40,434 nucleotides of DNA, from the IMG/VR virus record IMGVR_UViG_3300047457_000468, positions 1-40,434 of that record. One strand, given 5' to 3'. The stretch is from a virus. Position numbers and translations under genes: made by a program. The notes below the pieces were generated by a model that worked only from the letters and a program-made list of their open reading frames with translations, had not been told where the DNA came from and did no database searches. Below, in pieces: positions 23,492-31,902 of this stretch (positions within the stretch are counted from its first letter, which is position 1; each line of letters begins with the position of its first letter).

Positions 23492-24246
23492 CAATACACC
23501 TCACCAGTGCGCACGTCGATGTGTCCCACCTTGACGCGGAAGTCCACAGCGAACCGGCAGCCCTGCCGGACCGCCCGCTCGCAGAAGTTCAGATCCTGTG
23601 TGTACGCCTTTGGCACGCCGTCGACGACGTCGGAAACCGTCACAAACCACGGTGCGGCGACCTTGCGGAACAAGTCCATCTTCCACAAGGCACATCCCAT
23701 CGCGATGCCGTTGACCTCCAGCGTGGTGCCGCGCGTCAGGGCATCGCTGACCACATGCGGGGAGAACGGGGCAAAGTCCAGCACGCCGGTGGCGCGGTAC
23801 GTCTGCGGGTCGCCATAGGCCATCGGGGCGTTGAAATCGCCCTTCGTGAAGTAGATGCCCGACACAGCATCAAAGTCGCCGATCGACTCCAGCAAGCGGA
23901 TGTGCGCGTCTGGCGGTGGCAGGTTGTCGTCCTCAAGGGTGAGGACGTATTCCCACGTCGACAACTGCGGGTCCGCCAAGATGTTCGCGATCATCTTGTT
24001 GTAGGCGGTGCCGACCTCGTCGCCCGCGCACAGAAGGAACGCGCGCGCCTGGTTCATCGGGGCCATGAGCGACTGCCACGCGGCAACTGTCCGGTGGTGA
24101 ATCATGCCCCGCGTCGGGGCGATGACAACGGTACGGCTTGGCTTGTAGGAGCCGCCATGCATGACGTGCACGCGATCGAAGCCAAGGCCAGCCGACGCCA
24201 TCGAGGTCGCGACCTGGGCGACTGGCTGCATTGTGGGTGTGTCCAT
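23491..24246 (-). CDS. Glycosyltransferase, GT-A-like
   Basis: A 251-residue protein with a GT-A-type layout. A Rossmann-like start RTVVIAPTRGMIHHRTVAAW lies near 38-57, the metal/nucleotide-sugar motif TLEDDNLPPPD near 102-112 stands in for DxD, and VNGIAMGCALWKMDLFRKV near 175-193 is followed by an acidic DLNFCERA segment, typical of family 2-like acceptor sites. It may glycosylate a virion protein or a surface glycan. ATG 24246 has GGAGG four bases upstream. Confidence 0.72.
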   Translation of the reverse strand: MDTPTMQPVAQVATSMASAGLGFDRVHVMHGGSYKPSRTVVIAPTRGMIHHRTVAAWQSLMAPMNQARAFLLCAGDEVGTAYNKMIANILADPQLSTWEYVLTLEDDNLPPPDAHIRLLESIGDFDAVSGIYFTKGDFNAPMAYGDPQTYRATGVLDFAPFSPHVVSDALTRGTTLEVNGIAMGCALWKMDLFRKVAAPWFVTVSDVVDGVPKAYTQDLNFCERAVRQGCRFAVDFRVKVGHIDVRTGEVY

Positions 24247-24270
24247 CCATCCTCCAGCACCGACCCTAGG

Positions 24271-26148
24271 TCACGCCGTGACGGACCGCAAGATCACAAT
24301 GGGCCACTGATTCCGTGACGTACCGCCTGTTGCTGTGATGGCGCTGATGTGAATCGACGCCGGTGCCCCGAACTCCATGATATTGGCCGCTGTCACTGTC
24401 GACGAGGCGATTCCGTTGCACTCGCAGTACGCCGGGCCGGTGGTGTTGGAGAACCCAAACCCCTGCGCGGTGAACTGCGAGACTGAGTAGCGCCATGCGT
24501 TCGACATGTTGAAGAGCGCCGACCCCGTCGTGCGGGCGTTGTGGATGTGGGCCAAAAAATACTGACCAGCCGACAGCGACGAGGCCGACGACGATGCGTT
24601 GAAGCTGACGAGGCGCGATCCGCTGATGCTGGCCGATACGTTGCCGCTGATTATCGACGTCGACGCCGCCGTGGACCCAGCAAAGGCCCCGGCCCAGAAG
24701 GACAGCGTCTGCGCCGTGACGCTGGACTGCGAGTGAACCGCGTTGAAGGCGAACTCCGTCAGCAGTGACAGCGTCGATCCGGTGCGGGTGTAGACGCCGT
24801 ACACATGGCGGTTCGTGCCCGATCCCGTGCCTGCCGCCGTGGCGCCTGCGTTGATGACGCCATCCACGGCGTTGAACGTCACCGCCGCCGGGAGCACAAA
24901 CGGCGCAACGTACATCGACAGCGTCGAGCGGAATCCGCCAGCCGTCGTCGTCGAGGCGCCGCTATACATCGTCGACGTGGCCCACGGCCACGGCGTGGCG
25001 GGATGCATGCTGAGTGTGGGCCCACCGCCGCCGCCAGCGTTCACTGACGCCGTCACAACGGAACCGTTGAGCCCAAAGGTCACGCCGTTGAGGTTGGAGA
25101 ACGTGAGAGCAGACAGGTTCTGTGACGTCGTGCCGGCGCTGACGTTGATGTTGGTCAAGCCGTTGTGGCTTGCAAAGAGGCCTTGCGTTCCCGTCGAGAA
25201 GCTGACCCCGTTGCTGTTCGCAAAAGACAGTGTCTGAAACGTCGCCGACCCGTTAGCCGCGCTGAAAGCCTGGTTCGACTGCGACGTCAGACCGTTGTGT
25301 GACACCGTGATGGTGCCGCCACCAAGGCCAAAGGTGATGCCGTTGCTGTTGCTGAAGATGATCGTGCCGGTGGACTGCGTCTGCGTCCCGGCCCCGATGG
25401 CGACGCCACCACCACCGCCAGCACCACCCGAGATAATGATCGCACCGCCGGCAAAGCCCACCGACACGCCGCCAGCACCAGAGATGGTGTGCGCCAGACC
25501 GGTCTGCTGCATCGTCGAGGCATTGGTCGTGTTGCCGGTCGCCGACCAGCGTTGGACTGGCTGGGCGACAACGAGGCCGTTCGTGCCGATGGGCCAAAAG
25601 ACATCGTTGCTAGACCTGAACTGGATGATGTCGCCAACATACGCCGACGACGCGTCGCCAGACACACCGACGGTCGGCTTGGTCTGGTTGAACGACGCCG
25701 TGATCGTCGAGCCAGTCAACCCCCAGTTGAGGTTATCAGAGCCGACATTGCCAAACGCCAGCGCCGACGCTGCGACGTTGGCCGTTGCAACGCTGACGTT
25801 GATAGCGTGTGACGCAACCAACCCGCCCGCAGCCGTCGAAAAGCTCACGCCGTTGGAGTTGACCAGAGACAGCGTCTGAAACGCGCTTGAGCCGTTTGCG
25901 GCGCTCACAGCCTGCCCAGACTGAGAGGTCAGCCCGTTGTGACTCGCCGTCACCGTCTGGCCGTTGGCGCCGAAGGTCACGCCGTTGGCGTTACTGAACA
26001 CCGCCGTGCCCGACGTGATGGCGACGGTGCCCGCCGACAGCGCCACGCCACCACCACCGCCTGCGGGGGCGGTCGCGGTGATCTGCGACCCGGTGCTGCC
26101 GAAAGTGACGTTTCCGCCAGAGCCGAAAGAGAGTGGCGTGTAGCTCAT
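24271..26148 (-). CDS. Repeat-rich tail fibre protein
   Basis: A 625-residue low-charge protein rich in Ser, Ala, Gly, Asn and Thr, typical of a trimeric phage fibre. A unit built on FSNxNGxTFG, ASHNGLTSQS and FQTLSxxNSNGVSFST occurs at about residues 50-115 and again near 262-335, with a shorter copy after it. The C-terminal 220 residues lack the repeat and probably form a receptor-binding tip (TLSMHPATPWPW, then MSNAWRYSVSQFT). ATG 26148 overlaps the preceding stop (ATGA). Confidence 0.75.
   Translation of the reverse strand: MSYTPLSFGSGGNVTFGSTGSQITATAPAGGGGGVALSAGTVAITSGTAVFSNANGVTFGANGQTVTASHNGLTSQSGQAVSAANGSSAFQTLSLVNSNGVSFSTAAGGLVASHAINVSVATANVAASALAFGNVGSDNLNWGLTGSTITASFNQTKPTVGVSGDASSAYVGDIIQFRSSNDVFWPIGTNGLVVAQPVQRWSATGNTTNASTMQQTGLAHTISGAGGVSVGFAGGAIIISGGAGGGGGVAIGAGTQTQSTGTIIFSNSNGITFGLGGGTITVSHNGLTSQSNQAFSAANGSATFQTLSFANSNGVSFSTGTQGLFASHNGLTNINVSAGTTSQNLSALTFSNLNGVTFGLNGSVVTASVNAGGGGGPTLSMHPATPWPWATSTMYSGASTTTAGGFRSTLSMYVAPFVLPAAVTFNAVDGVINAGATAAGTGSGTNRHVYGVYTRTGSTLSLLTEFAFNAVHSQSSVTAQTLSFWAGAFAGSTAASTSIISGNVSASISGSRLVSFNASSSASSLSAGQYFLAHIHNARTTGSALFNMSNAWRYSVSQFTAQGFGFSNTTGPAYCECNGIASSTVTAANIMEFGAPASIHISAITATGGTSRNQWPIVILRSVTA
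25050..26001 (-). repeat. Internal repeats of the fibre gene
   Basis: Diverged direct repeats lie at about 25797-26001 and 25145-25360, with a partial copy at 25050-25110. Protein similarity is clear (SNxNGVTFGxNG, SHNGLTSQS, NSNGVSFST); DNA identity is only moderate, so they are old duplications rather than a recent expansion. Confidence 0.7.
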
Positions 26149-26504
26149 ACGATCCACCACCTCACGCCGTCGCTAACGACAGTCACCGACTGCCCAACAA
26201 GGCCCAGAGCATACGACGCCACGCCGTCGATTGTCTCGCCGTTGGTGGCGGCGACGTCGACAGCGCCAGATGCACCACGCTTGACGGTCAGCATCTGCCC
26301 GACGACGTCCGACGCGCGTGGCAGCGTAGCGGTTCCGCCGCCCGACATGACGACGACGCGGTCCGCTGCCGTCAGCGCCGTCGACGAGGTCGCCACGCGG
26401 ATGGGAACAGCGCCCGCGACAAGCCGCTCAAACACGCGGACCGTAGGCTGGTCGTTGCCGACAGCCCTCACGATCTGCGCGCGCGTGAGACGTAGCGAGT
26501 CCAT
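26145..26504 (-). CDS. Small beta-rich virion protein
   Basis: A 119-residue protein. After a helical start (SLRLTRAQIVRAVG) it has a series of strands ending in TNGETIDGVASYALGLVGQSVTVVSDGVRWWIV, a C-terminal module that also occurs at the ends of phage head-fibre and tail proteins. It lies between the gp10-like protein and the repeat fibre and may be an attachment piece for the fibre. Both ends overlap neighbours. Confidence 0.6.
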   Translation of the reverse strand: MDSLRLTRAQIVRAVGNDQPTVRVFERLVAGAVPIRVATSSTALTAADRVVVMSGGGTATLPRASDVVGQMLTVKRGASGAVDVAATNGETIDGVASYALGLVGQSVTVVSDGVRWWIV

Positions 26505-27907
26505 CAGAACTCCAGAGGTTCGATACGGGCTTCAAGCCGAGCGAAGGACAGGTGCGCCGTCGACGTGCCGCGAAAGCGCTGCGCGCGCCAGTTGCGCATG
26601 GCACCGTTGCGCATCCACCGCAGGCGCTTGGCGCGGTCGCCGATGCCGCCAGCTGCGATCGTGTTGTCCTGCGACCACGTCTCGCCGTCGACGCTGTAGG
26701 ACGTCGACACCGTCGGCGATGCTCCGAGCGTGACACGCCCGGTCAGCGACACCAGTTCAAGCTCGTGCAGGATGGCACCCTTGCTCGCGTTGTAGACGAT
26801 GCCGGTGGAGAACTCCCAGCGCACCTCGCTGCCCCAATGCGCGCCCGTCTCCTGCGTCATGTAGCCGACAGAGAACGACGTCGGGTCAGCCGCCTGCCAC
26901 CGGTTGAAGCACCACACGAAGAAGCGCCCACGGTAGGTGGAGAAGCCCACGAGCGACGACGTCAACGTGAACCACACCGCTTGCCCGAGGGCCTGCGACG
27001 CTGTGCCGTCGAACACCAGCGTGCGATCGGGGAGGTGGATGTAGAGGTGCTGGTGCGCGTTGTCGTTGCGGAACTCGACGACGATCGTGGCCAGCGCTTC
27101 CTCGTTGTACGACGCGAGGATGCGGTCGATCTCGACGGTGCTGATCTTGTTCGCGTTGCCCGCCGCCGCCATGTAGACGCCGGGCGCCTCGTTGCGGCCG
27201 CTGCCGACAAAGGCAATCGTGTCCATGAACACGCACTTGGCGTGCGTGCCAACGGCGCCCTTGGTGATGTGGGCGCCCTCGATGCGCTGGAACGGGAAGC
27301 CCTCGCCCCCGACGTTGTCGAACACCTCGATGGTGAAGCGGTTGAGCGCGTAGAGCTCGTTCCGCAGCACCTCGATGCCCGTGATCGGGTCCGGGTCAAT
27401 CTCGCTACTGCCGTACTTCAGCGGGTTGACGCTGGTCGGGTCGGCGAGTTCCGTGACGACGAGGAAGTCGCCGTCGGTGGTGACGAAGTAGCCGTCGAGC
27501 CAGACCACATCAAGCACGGTGCCGAGGTCGGTGTCCGTCACCTGGGTCAGCGTGGTGCCGTCCCAGTAAAAGAGCGCACCGTCCGACGACACCGCCAAGA
27601 AATCGAAGCCGTAGGCGAACGACACGACACCGGCGCCGCCGACGTCGCCGAGCGTTGTCACGTTGCCGATGTTGTCGACGCTGACCAGCTTGGTGCCCAT
27701 GACTCGGTAGCAGCCACCACGCCACTCGATGCCGCCACGACACACGCCGGGGCCGGTGCCCGTCTGCACCAGACCATCGGCGGGGCGCAGGTAGCCGGCG
27801 CTGATCCCGCTGTCCGTCGGCGTCGGAACGAGGTTCACCGGGTAGGCCAGACGAAAGTCCGGCCCGCCATCGGTGTAGACGCCAGAGAGGATCGGGATCT
27901 GGACCAT
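26504..27907 (-). CDS. P22 gp10-like tail hub / DNA stabilization protein
   Basis: A 467-residue protein, close to the 472 of P22 gp10, which closes the portal channel and forms the tail hub. The N-terminus VYTDGGPDFRLAYPVNLVPTP, then SGYLRPADGLVQTGTGPGVCRGGIEWRGG-like segments, and SVDGETWSQD and LRWMRNGAMRNWRAQRFRG near the C-terminus fit the family. ATG 27907 follows the upstream stop by one base; the frame extends upstream but overlaps the previous gene. Confidence 0.85.
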   Translation of the reverse strand: MVQIPILSGVYTDGGPDFRLAYPVNLVPTPTDSGISAGYLRPADGLVQTGTGPGVCRGGIEWRGGCYRVMGTKLVSVDNIGNVTTLGDVGGAGVVSFAYGFDFLAVSSDGALFYWDGTTLTQVTDTDLGTVLDVVWLDGYFVTTDGDFLVVTELADPTSVNPLKYGSSEIDPDPITGIEVLRNELYALNRFTIEVFDNVGGEGFPFQRIEGAHITKGAVGTHAKCVFMDTIAFVGSGRNEAPGVYMAAAGNANKISTVEIDRILASYNEEALATIVVEFRNDNAHQHLYIHLPDRTLVFDGTASQALGQAVWFTLTSSLVGFSTYRGRFFVWCFNRWQAADPTSFSVGYMTQETGAHWGSEVRWEFSTGIVYNASKGAILHELELVSLTGRVTLGASPTVSTSYSVDGETWSQDNTIAAGGIGDRAKRLRWMRNGAMRNWRAQRFRGTSTAHLSFARLEARIEPLEF

Positions 27908-27908
27908 G

Positions 27909-28910
27909 TCAGGCAATCCGCCAGTTGGTGCCATCGTAGAAGACGACGACGGAGTTGGCGCCACCGCCGGCCACGATGCTGTTCTGCGTCGTCGCGTTGG
28001 CGTTGTTGACGATGGCGATCATGCCGGCCAGCGGGGTCGCCGGAAGCGCGGCAACCGTCGTTACCGTGAGGCGCGGAGCCGTGGCGAACTCCATGCGGTT
28101 CTGGACGTCGACGACGCCACCGGCGATCAGGACGACGTCACCGGTTGCGGTGATGCTGGCGTCCGTCGTGTTGGCCGAGATGGCCACGTTCGCGCCTTGC
28201 AACAGCGCGGCGCCGGTGGAGCCACCGTTGACGCGGACACCGCCAGAGCCCTTGCCGACGACCTGCATCTCAATGTTCGTGTCGCCGCCGGTGGCAGCGA
28301 TCACCACCTCGTTACCCGTCGTCGAGTAGACGAGCGTCGGATAGTTGACGGCGGTGCCGACACCCTCCTGAGCGAACGCCAGCATCGTCTCTCCGTCGCC
28401 GGACAGGATCGAGCCCGTGATCGTGATGTCGCTGAAGGTGTCGATGGACCCCAGCGACTGCGCCACGCACCACCACTTCGTGGCCGACGCCTGATAGCGG
28501 AACTGGGCGAAGCCGTTGGTGCCGAGCGCCGCCGGAGCACCGGCCACCGTGGCGCCGTTGCCGTCGACGGTGAGCGCCGTGACCGCCTGCGACGACGTGA
28601 CGACGATGACCTGACCGTCAAAGCAGTCCTCGTCGGGCGGGAACTGGATGGTGCCGGTGGCGAACGCACCCGTGGGGTTGACGATCATCCAGATAGACGA
28701 CGTCGAGGCGGTCGCCGTCACCGTGAAACCGTTGGACGTCGGCGCAAACGTCTGCGTCTCAAGGTCCGGGTTGGCGAAGTTGGCCTCGATGAACGACAGC
28801 AGCGTCGACAAGGACGCCTTGCGGGCGTCGCCGTCGCTGGCGTCGTAGACGGGGATCTGGTCACCGCTCGCAAGCGACGAGGTGGACGAAAGCTGGTTGA
28901 TCGTCGGCAT
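27909..28910 (-). CDS. Beta-rich virion protein between the gp4-like and gp10-like genes
   Basis: A 333-residue protein beginning MPTINQLSSTSSLASGDQIPVYDASDGDARK, an opening shared by many phage tail and fibre-related proteins. Ser, Thr, Ala and Gly are abundant, and the C-terminal segment (AALPATPLAGMIAIVNNAN, ending FYDGTNWRIA) is a common small beta motif of phage fibres. It is probably a tail or head appendage. In P22 this position is not occupied, so it is an insertion relative to that genome. ATG 28910 overlaps a TAA (TAATG). Confidence 0.65.
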   Translation of the reverse strand: MPTINQLSSTSSLASGDQIPVYDASDGDARKASLSTLLSFIEANFANPDLETQTFAPTSNGFTVTATASTSSIWMIVNPTGAFATGTIQFPPDEDCFDGQVIVVTSSQAVTALTVDGNGATVAGAPAALGTNGFAQFRYQASATKWWCVAQSLGSIDTFSDITITGSILSGDGETMLAFAQEGVGTAVNYPTLVYSTTGNEVVIAATGGDTNIEMQVVGKGSGGVRVNGGSTGAALLQGANVAISANTTDASITATGDVVLIAGGVVDVQNRMEFATAPRLTVTTVAALPATPLAGMIAIVNNANATTQNSIVAGGGANSVVVFYDGTNWRIA

Positions 28911-29389
28911 TACTCGAACTCCAGCGGGCCATCGTCGCCCGCAAGCAATGGGTCAGTCGGCTCAGGCATGAACGGGTCATCATACCGCCAAGGCTTGTTG
29001 CCAGCGCCCGCCGGCATCGTCGCCGGAAGCTGCATCTCCACCGGGCGGACCGCGCGCGCCATGAGGGTGTTGTAGCCCCTGATCGCGCTAGTCTTCGTGC
29101 TCGGCATGGGCTCTTTGCCGTAGCCTGGAGCGATGCGGATGGCGAGGTTCAGAAACACCGCTTCAATGGCGCTGTCGGGAACCTGCGTGTCGGTGTCGAG
29201 GCTCGAAGACGACGGCGTCGACACCAGCGGGTAGCCGATGCGGATGCCGCGCCCGTTCCACTCGGCCATCATGGCGTCGAGGCGACGCAGCGCTGACGCA
29301 AGCTGCGAGGGCTGGACGTCGAAGACGTCCGCGCCGAGTCCGATCTCCTCGAACGCGGCCATCACGAACTGTCGTTTCGTCCAGCCCAT
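28910..29389 (-). CDS. P22 gp4-like tail accessory factor
   Basis: A 159-residue protein, near the 166 of P22 gp4, the first tail factor to bind the portal after packaging. Diagnostic segments are TKRQFVMAAFEEIGLGADVFDV, LASALRRLDAMMAEWNGRGI and IEAVFLNLAIRIAPGYGK. It follows the head genes and precedes the gp10-like gene, as in P22. Confidence 0.85.
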   Translation of the reverse strand: MGWTKRQFVMAAFEEIGLGADVFDVQPSQLASALRRLDAMMAEWNGRGIRIGYPLVSTPSSSSLDTDTQVPDSAIEAVFLNLAIRIAPGYGKEPMPSTKTSAIRGYNTLMARAVRPVEMQLPATMPAGAGNKPWRYDDPFMPEPTDPLLAGDDGPLEFE

Positions 29390-29393
29390 CGGG

Positions 29394-29720
29394 TCACTCC
29401 TTCATGGCGTCGGCGATGGCCTGCGTCAGACGCTTGTCCGACCAGCGGCCGTCCACCTTGATGCCCAACTTCGCGGCCTGCTCCTCGAGTTCGGCGCGGG
29501 TCGGCGGGTCGTCATCGGCAGGCGCAGCAGGTTCGACGCTGGGCGCTTTGAGCAGGCCAGCCGCGCGGGCGCACGCCTCGGGAACGGAATCGCTCCATCC
29601 GGCGGCGTGGGCCTCGTCAAGGGCCTCCTGCGTGCTGACGCCCTTGCTCTCGTAGGTGCGCCCATACTCGCCAGCGTGGGGGCCGGGGCTGCGGTAGACG
29701 ATGGTGGGCAGGTTGCTCAC
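29394..29720 (-). CDS. Small protein with a C-terminal HeH/SAP-like motif
   Basis: A 108-residue protein. The N-terminal part contains [28 protein letters not shown], a segment common to small phage head-associated proteins. The C-terminus [29 protein letters not shown] has the helix-extended-helix/SAP layout that can bind DNA or protein. GTG 29720 overlaps the previous stop (GTGA). It is likely a head completion or DNA-binding accessory, with the function unproven. Confidence 0.6.
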   Translation of the reverse strand: MSNLPTIVYRSPGPHAGEYGRTYESKGVSTQEALDEAHAAGWSDSVPEACARAAGLLKAPSVEPAAPADDDPPTRAELEEQAAKLGIKVDGRWSDKRLTQAIADAMKE

Positions 29721-29863
29721 TTCTTCTTCCCCTTCTTGGCCTTCGACTTGCCGGCCTTCGACAGCGCGATGGCGACGGCCTGATCCTGCGGCTTGCCCTT
29801 GCTCATCTCCTCCTTGATGTTCTTGGAGATGGTTTTGCGGCTCGAACCCTTCTTCAGCGGCAT
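29717..29863 (-). CDS. Small Lys-rich podovirus protein
   Basis: A 48-residue very basic protein ([20 protein letters not shown], then [19 protein letters not shown]). It belongs to a family of tiny proteins widespread in podoviruses and near head genes; the [12 protein letters not shown] core is characteristic. It may bind DNA in the head, but no role is established that I know of. ATG 29863 is preceded by AGGTGCAAG. The gene is shorter than 60 codons and easily missed. Confidence 0.75.
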   Translation of the reverse strand: MPLKKGSSRKTISKNIKEEMSKGKPQDQAVAIALSKAGKSKAKKGKKK

Positions 29864-29874
29864 CTTGCACCTCA

Positions 29875-29911
29875 TGCGAAAGCCCCCGCCAGCTTAGCAC
29901 CGGCGGGGGCT
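29875..29911 (-). terminator. Terminator-like hairpin after the small head protein gene
   Basis: A 10-bp GC-rich stem (29902-29911 with 29881-29890) has an 11-base loop and is followed on the minus strand by TTTCGC. The T run is short, so it may only reduce transcription from the head genes into the tail genes. Confidence 0.5.
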
Positions 29912-29927
29912 GTCGTCACGCGCGGCC

Positions 29928-30545
29928 TCAGGCCACGCGGTAGGTCACGAACGTGTTCGCGGCCGTCTTGCGGGTGCGGAACCGGCCCGAGGTCGAAGCC
30001 GCAACAGCCGCCGCGCCCACGATGGTGTGGTCCGTGGCCGCCGTGACGGTGAAGGCGTTGGCGCCGCCGGTGTTGATCACCGACCACTCCACGCTGTCAC
30101 CGATGGAGAACTCCGCCGAGGCGTCCATGACGGTGCCGGTCGGGATGGTGCCCGCGACGGCAGCCGCCGTGGTCGACGTGACGATGCCGCCGAGGATGGC
30201 AGCAGCCGACACGGCGCCGGTGGTGTTCACGGCGACGGGGTCGCCCTGCACCGGAGCGTTCTTGCGGCCGTCCTTCTTGACGACGGCATCCGTGCCGACC
30301 TCGTAGAGGGCGGGAAACGGGTTGCCGCTGTTGTCGAGGATGACCGTCGCGGCCGCGCTGAAGGCGGACGAGACGTACTCGGTCTGCGCCGGGATCTCCG
30401 AGACGAGACGCGAGACCTCGGGGTAGTTCGGGAAGCCGACGATCTGCTCGAGGGTGCAGGCGCCCGCGCTGAAGATGGCGATCTTGTCGCTCGCAGCGAC
30501 GCTGATCTCGGCCTTGCCGCCGGCGGCAACGATGAGGCTGGACAT
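29928..30545 (-). CDS. Small head protein, possible decoration protein
   Basis: A 205-residue beta-rich protein (SSLIVAAGGKAEISVAASDKIAIF, then VEWSVINTGGANAFTVTAA and FRTRKTAANTFVTYRVA). It lies directly downstream of the coat gene behind a hairpin, the usual place of a head decoration or auxiliary head protein. No fold is certain. ATG 30545 has AGGAG seven bases upstream and is flanked by hairpins on both sides, so it may be expressed at its own level. Confidence 0.6.
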   Translation of the reverse strand: MSSLIVAAGGKAEISVAASDKIAIFSAGACTLEQIVGFPNYPEVSRLVSEIPAQTEYVSSAFSAAATVILDNSGNPFPALYEVGTDAVVKKDGRKNAPVQGDPVAVNTTGAVSAAAILGGIVTSTTAAAVAGTIPTGTVMDASAEFSIGDSVEWSVINTGGANAFTVTAATDHTIVGAAAVAASTSGRFRTRKTAANTFVTYRVA

Positions 30546-30577
30546 TGATGACTCCTGTGAGAACGAGGGGAACGAGG

Positions 30578-30614
30578 GGGAGAAACCGGGGCGCCCCACT
30601 CACGAGGCGCCCCG
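30578..30614 (-). terminator. Hairpin between coat and small head protein genes
   Basis: A 9-bp stem CGGGGCGCC (30587-30595) with GGCGCCCCG (30606-30614) and a 10-base loop is followed on the minus strand by GTTTCTCCC. It is probably a weak terminator or a 3'-end stabiliser for the abundant coat message. Confidence 0.5.
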
Positions 30615-30621
30615 AGGACGT

Positions 30622-31899
30622 TCAGGTCTGGCTGAACATCATGACGCCGGCCATCTCGGGGTCGAGCAGCGTGACGCCGTAGAACACATCGAAGCGGAAC
30701 TTCGTGTTCAGCTGGTCGATGCCGCTCTGCTTCGTCATGACGAGTTCGACGCCCTGATCCGTGCTGCCGCGCATGACGGCGATGCCGCCGTCCGACGGGA
30801 CCACGAGGCGACCGGGCAGGAGTTCGATCGCGCCCTCGACCCAGAACGGGTTGAGGTAGCCGGCCACGGTGTTCTGGAACGTGATGGCAGCGGTGCCGCT
30901 CGTCGCGGTAAGGGTGCAGTTCTGGTACTGCTTCTCAGCCTCGCTGCCGCCCTGGTTCGAGATGATCGGGGGCGTGATCACGAGGTTGTTGCCGCTCACC
31001 GACACGACGCGGAACGTCTTGTTCTGGCCGGTGCTCTGCTTGGTGATCGGGTGGACCGCCTCGCAGTTCGCGATGGTGAACGCATCGCCAGCGCGCACGT
31101 TGGTGCCCGAGGACACCGTGATGGTCTGGAAGCGGTTGTCGACGTTGCTGCGCTGACCGGTCGCGGCGACGCTGGTGGCGGACGGAACGTAGTAGTTCCC
31201 GGCCGCCGCAAGGGTCGACATGGTGATCGCGCTGCCACCGACGGCGAGGGCCGCCGCCTTGCGGTTGGCGTAGTCGAGCTTCCACGTCTGGATGCCCGAC
31301 AACTCGCCGACGTAGGCCTTGCGCAGGGCCTTCACGCTGACCTCGTTGTCGAGGGAGCGAGAAGCCTTGCTCAGGTCGTTCGCCATGGCGTTGTAGTCGC
31401 GGGTCGACAGAGCGAGGTTGCGGCCGTCCATCGGGACGCCGGTCTCGTTCATGATCGCATCGACGGCGGCGACGTCCTCGAAGCCCGAGGCGGCACCGGT
31501 GCGCTTCACGAACATCGAGCCGAGGTTGCTCACGACGTCGAGAACGCTGCGGTTGATGTCGCTGGCGAGTTTCTGACGCGAGCCGTCGCCGAGACGCTTC
31601 TCCTGAAGCGCATCACGCAGCTCAGTGGGGCTCATGAGCCACGCCGAGTGCTTGTTGGTGTCGATGCTGGCGGGCACCGACAGCTGCGTCTTCGAGGTGA
31701 AGTTCGACGACGCATCGAGGCCATCGTAGGACGGCATGATGTAGGGCTTCGGGCGCCAGATCACGTCGCCCGCGCGGGCCATCATGGTCTGGTCGGACCG
31801 GTAGGTCTTGACGAGGCGGCTGATCGCCAGCTCGTCATTGAAGGCGGCGAGGATCTCTTCGAACGCGACGCGCTCTTCCTTGCTGAAGCTGTTGGACAC
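30622..31899 (-). CDS. Major capsid (coat) protein, P22 gp5-like
   Basis: A 425-residue HK97-fold coat protein of the P22 type (P22 gp5 has 430 residues). It follows a scaffold gene and has the expected organisation: a helical N-arm (MSNSFSKEERVAFEEILAAFNDE), the KTYRSDQTMMARAGDVIWRPKPY start of the core, an inserted beta domain near 235-340 (TITVSSGTNVRAGDAFTI, KTFRVVSVSGNNLVI), and a C-terminal DVFYGVTLLDPEMAGVM strand. It starts at GTG 31899; the ribosome site is weak for a major protein, but coupling to the scaffold stop three bases upstream may compensate. Confidence 0.85.
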   Translation of the reverse strand: MSNSFSKEERVAFEEILAAFNDELAISRLVKTYRSDQTMMARAGDVIWRPKPYIMPSYDGLDASSNFTSKTQLSVPASIDTNKHSAWLMSPTELRDALQEKRLGDGSRQKLASDINRSVLDVVSNLGSMFVKRTGAASGFEDVAAVDAIMNETGVPMDGRNLALSTRDYNAMANDLSKASRSLDNEVSVKALRKAYVGELSGIQTWKLDYANRKAAALAVGGSAITMSTLAAAGNYYVPSATSVAATGQRSNVDNRFQTITVSSGTNVRAGDAFTIANCEAVHPITKQSTGQNKTFRVVSVSGNNLVITPPIISNQGGSEAEKQYQNCTLTATSGTAAITFQNTVAGYLNPFWVEGAIELLPGRLVVPSDGGIAVMRGSTDQGVELVMTKQSGIDQLNTKFRFDVFYGVTLLDPEMAGVMMFSQT

Positions 31900-31902
31900 G
31901 GG

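Noticed and set aside
24271-26148. Diversity-generating retroelement acting on the repeat fibre
   Set aside because: No reverse transcriptase gene and no template/variable repeat pair with adenine-biased differences is visible; the repeats are old internal duplications.
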